Assembly (NCBI GenBank): GCA_946628545.1
Contig: CAMOWU010000026.1
Location: 1 to 36,577 of the forward strand
Direction: 5' to 3'
Origin: an uncultured Bacteroides sp.
Lineage (GTDB): Bacteria > Bacteroidota > Bacteroidia > Bacteroidales > Bacteroidaceae
Length of the DNA: 36,577 nucleotides
Numbering within the stretch: the stretch's first letter is position 1; every line of letters starts with the position of its first letter. Of the stretch, positions 33,168 to 36,577 are shown piece after piece. Both the position numbers and the translations under genes were made by a program. The notes under the pieces were generated by a model, which was not told the origin of the DNA, made no database searches, and saw only the letters and a list, made by a program, of their open reading frames with translations.

Positions 33168-34916
33168 ATGCAAGATTTCAACTGGACTGCGGCCTACAAC
33201 CGCCTGAACACCGGTTTCAAGCCCCATGAGAGCCGTCCGCTGATCGGCATCACGGGCAATCACCGCGAACTCGACACCTTCCTCAACGAGGCGTACTACC
33301 GCTCCGTGCTTGAAGCAGGTGCTATACCCGTAGTCATACCACCCCACGACGACCTCAGCATCCTCCCCGACCTGCTCGACAGCCTAGACGGCATCCTTCT
33401 GAGTGGCGGGGCAGACATGAACCCATTGTTCATGGGTGAGGAGCCTGTACGTGGTTTGCACAGCGTCAACGTCAAGCGCGACCAACAGGAACTGGTGATC
33501 GCGCGTCTGGCCTACGACCGCCAGATACCCATGCTGGGCATTTGCCGCGGCATACAGATGATGGTGGTGGCATTGGGAGGCAGCATCTACCAAGACATCT
33601 ACTCGCAAGTGAGCAAGGACTGCCTCAAGCACACACAGGAACTTGACCGTGCAACACCATCACACAGCGTCAACCTCACTCAAGGCTCGCTGCTGCACGA
33701 GTTGTTCAAGACCGACACCATCTACGTCAACTCCTTCCACCACCAGGCGGTCAAGGATGTGCCTGCATGTCTGAAAGTCACCGCCACCAGCCCTGATGGC
33801 ATCGTCGAGGCGGTGGAATCGACCGAATACAAGTCCATTCTCGGCGTGCAATGGCATCCAGAGGCTTTCTGCATGGCTGGCAAGGACGACATGAAACCCA
33901 TCTTCGAGTGGCTGACACGCGAAGCGGCGTCGTTCAAAGCAGCCAAACGCGTTCACCAACGCATCGTCACACTCGATTCCCACTGCGACACCCCGATGTT
34001 CTTTCCCCAGCACATCGACTTCTCCTCTCGCGACCCTCGTATCTTGGTCGATCTGCACAAGATGACGGAAGGAAGGCTCGATGCCAGCATCATGGTGGCA
34101 TACCTCAAGCAACTGGAACGCGACGACGAATCGCTCATCAACGCCACAGCCAAAGCCAACCAGATTCTCACTCAGATAGAGGAGATGGTGGCGAAGAACT
34201 GCACAGCGGTGGATATCGCCTACCGCCCCGAAGACATCCTCCGTCTCAAGCGCGCAGGCAAGAAAGCCATCATGCTGGGCATTGAGAATGGCTATGCCAT
34301 CGGAAAGGACATCACCAATGTGGAGAAATTCCGCCAGCGAGGCGTGGTCTATATGACGCTCTGCCACAATGGCGACAACGACATCTGCGACTCTGCCAAA
34401 GGTAACGGCGAACATGGAGGTGTCAGCGAGTTGGGCGAGAAAGTCATCAAGGAGATGAACCGTGTGGGCATGATGGTGGACCTCAGTCATGCGGCAGAAA
34501 GCAGCTTCTACGACGCACTGGAAATCAGTGCCCTACCCATCGTCTGTTCCCATTCCTCTGCTCGTGCGCTGTGCGACCACCCTCGCAACCTCACCGACGA
34601 ACAAATGCGCCGACTGGCACAGAAAGGCGGTGTGGCACAAGTGACATTCTACAATGGCTTCCTGCGCAAGGAGGGGCAAGCCAGCATCCTCGATGCCATC
34701 AACCACCTCAACCACGCTGTCAACGTGATGGGTATTGAGCATGTGGGCATCGGCACCGACTTCGACGGCGATGGCGGAATCTGTGGGTGTGCATCAGCAT
34801 CAGAGCTCATCAACTTCACCCGCCGCCTGCTTCTCGAACGCTACACCGAAGAGCAGATTGCCATGATTTGGGGCGGCAACTTCCTGCGAGTGATGCAGCA
34901 AGTCCAAGACGCTTAA
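33168..34916 (+). CDS. Fusion of PuuD-like glutamine amidotransferase and M19 dipeptidase
   Basis: The 582-residue protein joins two enzymes. Residues 1-255 are a class I glutamine-amidotransferase of the C26/PuuD type with the triad Cys126 (GICRGIQMM), His230 and Glu232 (GVQWHPEAF); relatives hydrolyse gamma-glutamyl bonds. Residues 265-582 are a membrane-dipeptidase (M19) domain with metal ligands His272/Asp274 (DSHCDTP), Glu373 (LGIENG), His441 (DLSHAAE) and His462 (CSHSSAR), plus GTDFDGDGG. Both active sites look intact. No signal peptide is seen, so it is probably cytoplasmic. A substrate like glutathione or another gamma-glutamyl peptide, cut first at the gamma bond and then as a dipeptide, would suit both domains (inference). 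The frame is open upstream to 32796, but that part translates DUF4491 out of frame and then the repeat; the ATG at 33168 is the start. Confidence 0.88.
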   Translation: MQDFNWTAAYNRLNTGFKPHESRPLIGITGNHRELDTFLNEAYYRSVLEAGAIPVVIPPHDDLSILPDLLDSLDGILLSGGADMNPLFMGEEPVRGLHSVNVKRDQQELVIARLAYDRQIPMLGICRGIQMMVVALGGSIYQDIYSQVSKDCLKHTQELDRATPSHSVNLTQGSLLHELFKTDTIYVNSFHHQAVKDVPACLKVTATSPDGIVEAVESTEYKSILGVQWHPEAFCMAGKDDMKPIFEWLTREAASFKAAKRVHQRIVTLDSHCDTPMFFPQHIDFSSRDPRILVDLHKMTEGRLDASIMVAYLKQLERDDESLINATAKANQILTQIEEMVAKNCTAVDIAYRPEDILRLKRAGKKAIMLGIENGYAIGKDITNVEKFRQRGVVYMTLCHNGDNDICDSAKGNGEHGGVSELGEKVIKEMNRVGMMVDLSHAAESSFYDALEISALPIVCSHSSARALCDHPRNLTDEQMRRLAQKGGVAQVTFYNGFLRKEGQASILDAINHLNHAVNVMGIEHVGIGTDFDGDGGICGCASASELINFTRRLLLERYTEEQIAMIWGGNFLRVMQQVQDA

Positions 34917-34923
34917 AAAGTAG

Positions 34924-34943
34924 GGACGCGACGTGTCGCGTCC
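34924..34943. repeat. GGACGCGAC-GT-GTCGCGTCC palindrome
   Basis: Perfect 9-bp stem, identical to 13817-13836 and also preceded by TAG. It lies in the 60-bp gap between the fusion gene and the M28 gene. Confidence 0.9.
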
Positions 34944-34976
34944 GATTTTGAAAACACTCATCAATACAGAACACTC

Positions 34977-35972
34977 ATGAAAAAAACGATATTTCTCTTA
35001 TCCATGGTGTCACTACTCTCCTCATGTTCCTCCTGCGGCGATGGAAACAACAACCAGGGAGGCAACATCGGCAGTTATGAGAGCATCGCACCCACATTCA
35101 ACGCCGACAGTGCCTACGCCTACGTGGCACAGCAATGTGCCTTCGGACCACGCACCATGAACAGTGCCGCCCACGACTCTTGCGGCAACTACATCGCACG
35201 AGAGTTCCAGCGTCGGGGCGCCAACGTCTTCAATCAGGAGGCCGAACTGCAGCTCTACGACGGCACACCCATTCATGCTCGCAACATCATCGCATCATTC
35301 GACACTGCCAACGCTGCCCGTGTGATGATATGCGCACACTGGGACTCGCGTCCTTGGGCCGACCACGATGCAGACGAGAACAACCACCACAAGGCCATCG
35401 ACGGTGCCAACGACGGAGCGAGCGGAGTGGGTATCCTGCTGGAGATTGCACGTCAGATCCAACAGAAAGCGCCATCGGTGGGCATCGACCTCATCTGTTT
35501 CGATGCTGAGGACTGCGGCGTGCCAGAATGGGCTGACTACCCAGGCGACACGGGAGACACATGGTGCTTAGGGTCGCAATACTGGGCTCGCAAAGCAAGT
35601 GCCAGTGGCTACAGCGCGCGTTTCGGCATCCTACTCGACATGGTGGGCGGCAAACAGAGTCTGTTCCTCAAAGAGCAACTGTCGATGCACTTCGCCCCCA
35701 GCATCGTCGATAAGGTATGGTCGGCAGGACAACGGGTGGGCTACTCCGACTACTTCCCCAACGCCATTGGTGGAGCAGTCACCGACGACCATGTGCCTGT
35801 CAACCGTATTGCAGGCATACCCTGCATCGACGTGATCGGCACCAACTCAGCAAACAAGGAGGGATTCCCCGCCACTTGGCACACCGTCAACGACAATATC
35901 GAGAACATCGACCGCCAGACCCTCAAGGCCGTCGGACAAACCGTCCTCGAAGTCATCTACACCGAAAACTAA
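34977..35972 (+). CDS. M28-family glutaminyl-peptide cyclotransferase-like lipoprotein
   Basis: The 331-residue lipoprotein (LLSSCSSCG; lipidated Cys near 17) has an M28 fold with AHWDSRPWADHD, DGANDGASGVG (zinc Asp), FDAEDCG (Glu pair), TDDHVPVNRIAGIPCIDVIG and TWHTVNDN (zinc His). The single-zinc set and the TWH motif resemble animal-type glutaminyl cyclases and the Porphyromonas enzyme, which convert N-terminal Gln of exported proteins to pyroglutamate. Three exported proteins in this window have Gln right after the predicted signal-peptidase site, fitting this role. An aminopeptidase remains possible. Confidence 0.82.
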   Translation: MKKTIFLLSMVSLLSSCSSCGDGNNNQGGNIGSYESIAPTFNADSAYAYVAQQCAFGPRTMNSAAHDSCGNYIAREFQRRGANVFNQEAELQLYDGTPIHARNIIASFDTANAARVMICAHWDSRPWADHDADENNHHKAIDGANDGASGVGILLEIARQIQQKAPSVGIDLICFDAEDCGVPEWADYPGDTGDTWCLGSQYWARKASASGYSARFGILLDMVGGKQSLFLKEQLSMHFAPSIVDKVWSAGQRVGYSDYFPNAIGGAVTDDHVPVNRIAGIPCIDVIGTNSANKEGFPATWHTVNDNIENIDRQTLKAVGQTVLEVIYTEN

Positions 35973-35978
35973 CAAGGC

Positions 35979-36058
35979 TAACGATTTTTCGATCAATCGA
36001 TTAAACGATCTTCCGATTAAACGTTCAAACGATTAGCCGATTAAACGAAAAATACGAA
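35979..36058. repeat. 8-bp tandem array, about ten units (AAACGATT)
   Basis: Degenerate 8-bp units (TAACGATT, AATCGATT, AAACGATC, TTCCGATT, AAACGTTC and others) fill the spacer between the M28 and sufE genes, up to 6 bp before the sufE ATG. Confidence 0.85.
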
Positions 36059-36064
36059 AACAAA

Positions 36065-36481
36065 ATGACCATAGAAGAAACCCAACAAGAAATCATTGAT
36101 GAGTTCAGCGACTACGATGATTGGATGGATCGCTACCAACTGCTCATCGACTTAGGCAACGACCAAGAGCCACTGCCAGAGGAGTACAAGATTGAAAGCA
36201 ACCTGATCGACGGTTGTCAGAGCCGTCTGTGGCTGCAAGCCGACCTCGTGGATGGCAAAATCCACTATCGCGCAGAAAGCGAGGCACTGATCGTGAAGGG
36301 TATCGTGGCACTGCTCATCCGTGTGCTCAACGACCACACACCCGAAGAAATCCTCGATGCCGACCTCCACTTCATCGATGACATCGGACTGCGCGAACAC
36401 CTATCCCCCACCCGCAGCAACGGCCTGCTCTCGATGCTCAAGCAAATGAAACTCTACGCCATGGCCTTCAAAGCCCTTTAA
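36065..36481 (+). CDS. sufE: SufE-family Fe-S cluster assembly protein
   Basis: The 138-residue cytoplasmic protein matches SufE. The conserved Cys51 in LIDGCQSRLW accepts sulfur from the SufS cysteine desulfurase and passes it to the SufBCD scaffold. YDDWMDRYQLLIDLG at the N-terminus and LSPTRSNGLLSMLKQM at the C-terminus are also family-typical, and the length is normal. No sufS or sufBCD is in the window. It starts directly after the 8-bp array and is followed by the 36-bp array. Confidence 0.93.
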   Translation: MTIEETQQEIIDEFSDYDDWMDRYQLLIDLGNDQEPLPEEYKIESNLIDGCQSRLWLQADLVDGKIHYRAESEALIVKGIVALLIRVLNDHTPEEILDADLHFIDDIGLREHLSPTRSNGLLSMLKQMKLYAMAFKAL

Positions 36482-36482
36482 A

Positions 36483-36577
36483 ACTCCCCCTCCCCTTCGA
36501 GGGGAAAGACATCCTAAAAACTCCCCTCCCCTTCGAGGGGAAAGACATCCTAAAAACTCCCCTCCCCTTCGAGGGGA
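36483..36577. repeat. 36-bp tandem array, continues past window end
   Basis: Three visible units of CTCCCCTCCCCTTCGAGGGG plus AAAGACATCCTAAAAA, the same family as 32990-33133 but with AAAGAC in place of AAGAAAC. It begins right after the sufE stop and is cut by the window edge. Confidence 0.92.

Noticed and set aside
33660-34490. 276-codon minus-strand open frame
   Set aside because: Antisense shadow of the amidotransferase/dipeptidase fusion, whose catalytic residues are all intact on the plus strand.

Overview
The window looks like chromosome from a Bacteroidales bacterium, most likely Prevotellaceae (Prevotella/Segatella-like). The evidence is Bacteroidetes-type promoters (TTTG, about 20 bp, TAnnTTTG), a SusC/SusD pair, many Cys-anchored lipoproteins, the order pyrE–SRPBCC–argH, a C-terminal YNLAGQ…GKKYLVK surface-protein motif, and spacers packed with short repeats. 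No rRNA, tRNA, CRISPR array, phage or transposase gene was seen.

Layout. 1-27: the first codons of a leftward gene (probably dusB), followed by a spacer with duplicated hairpins. 482-2074: a polytopic membrane protein. 2156-6517: pyrE, an SRPBCC protein, argH, an aldo-keto reductase and a small cysteine-rich lipoprotein. 6710-13642: an AT-richer surface-glycan block. It has one rightward GT2 gene and a leftward operon of ABC permease, three GT2 enzymes, ABC ATPase and a further GT-like protein, so a glycan is probably assembled in the cytoplasm and exported by a Wzm/Wzt-type transporter.

14073-26529: a long rightward run beginning with SusC/SusD, then a degenerate metallopeptidase-like lipoprotein, a FISUMP lipoprotein, a TlpA-type thiol oxidoreductase, an Lnb-type lipoprotein N-acyltransferase, a secreted repeat/CBM-like protein and a second TlpA-type lipoprotein. 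It contains no glycoside hydrolase. 26663-28638 (leftward): a sirtuin and an M16 peptidase, translationally coupled.

29132-31783: three consecutive FKBP-type prolyl isomerases (cytoplasmic, lipoprotein, secreted). 32208-36481: an Lrp/AsnC regulator, a DUF4491 protein, an unusual glutamine-amidotransferase/M19-dipeptidase fusion, an M28 glutaminyl-cyclase-like lipoprotein and SufE.

The most striking non-coding feature is repeat content. Many spacers carry their own tandem array (unit 7, 8, 9, 12 or 36 bp), and at least three palindrome families recur. One 9-bp array type occurs both between susC and susD and, in frame, inside the lnb coding sequence. A roughly 246-bp element with perfect terminal inverted repeats has inserted cleanly into another 9-bp array. 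No single gene cluster here is clearly a new system. The best candidates for new biology are this repeat ecology, the amidotransferase–dipeptidase fusion, the pseudo-metallopeptidase in the SusCD operon and the four-cysteine Rieske-like lipoprotein.
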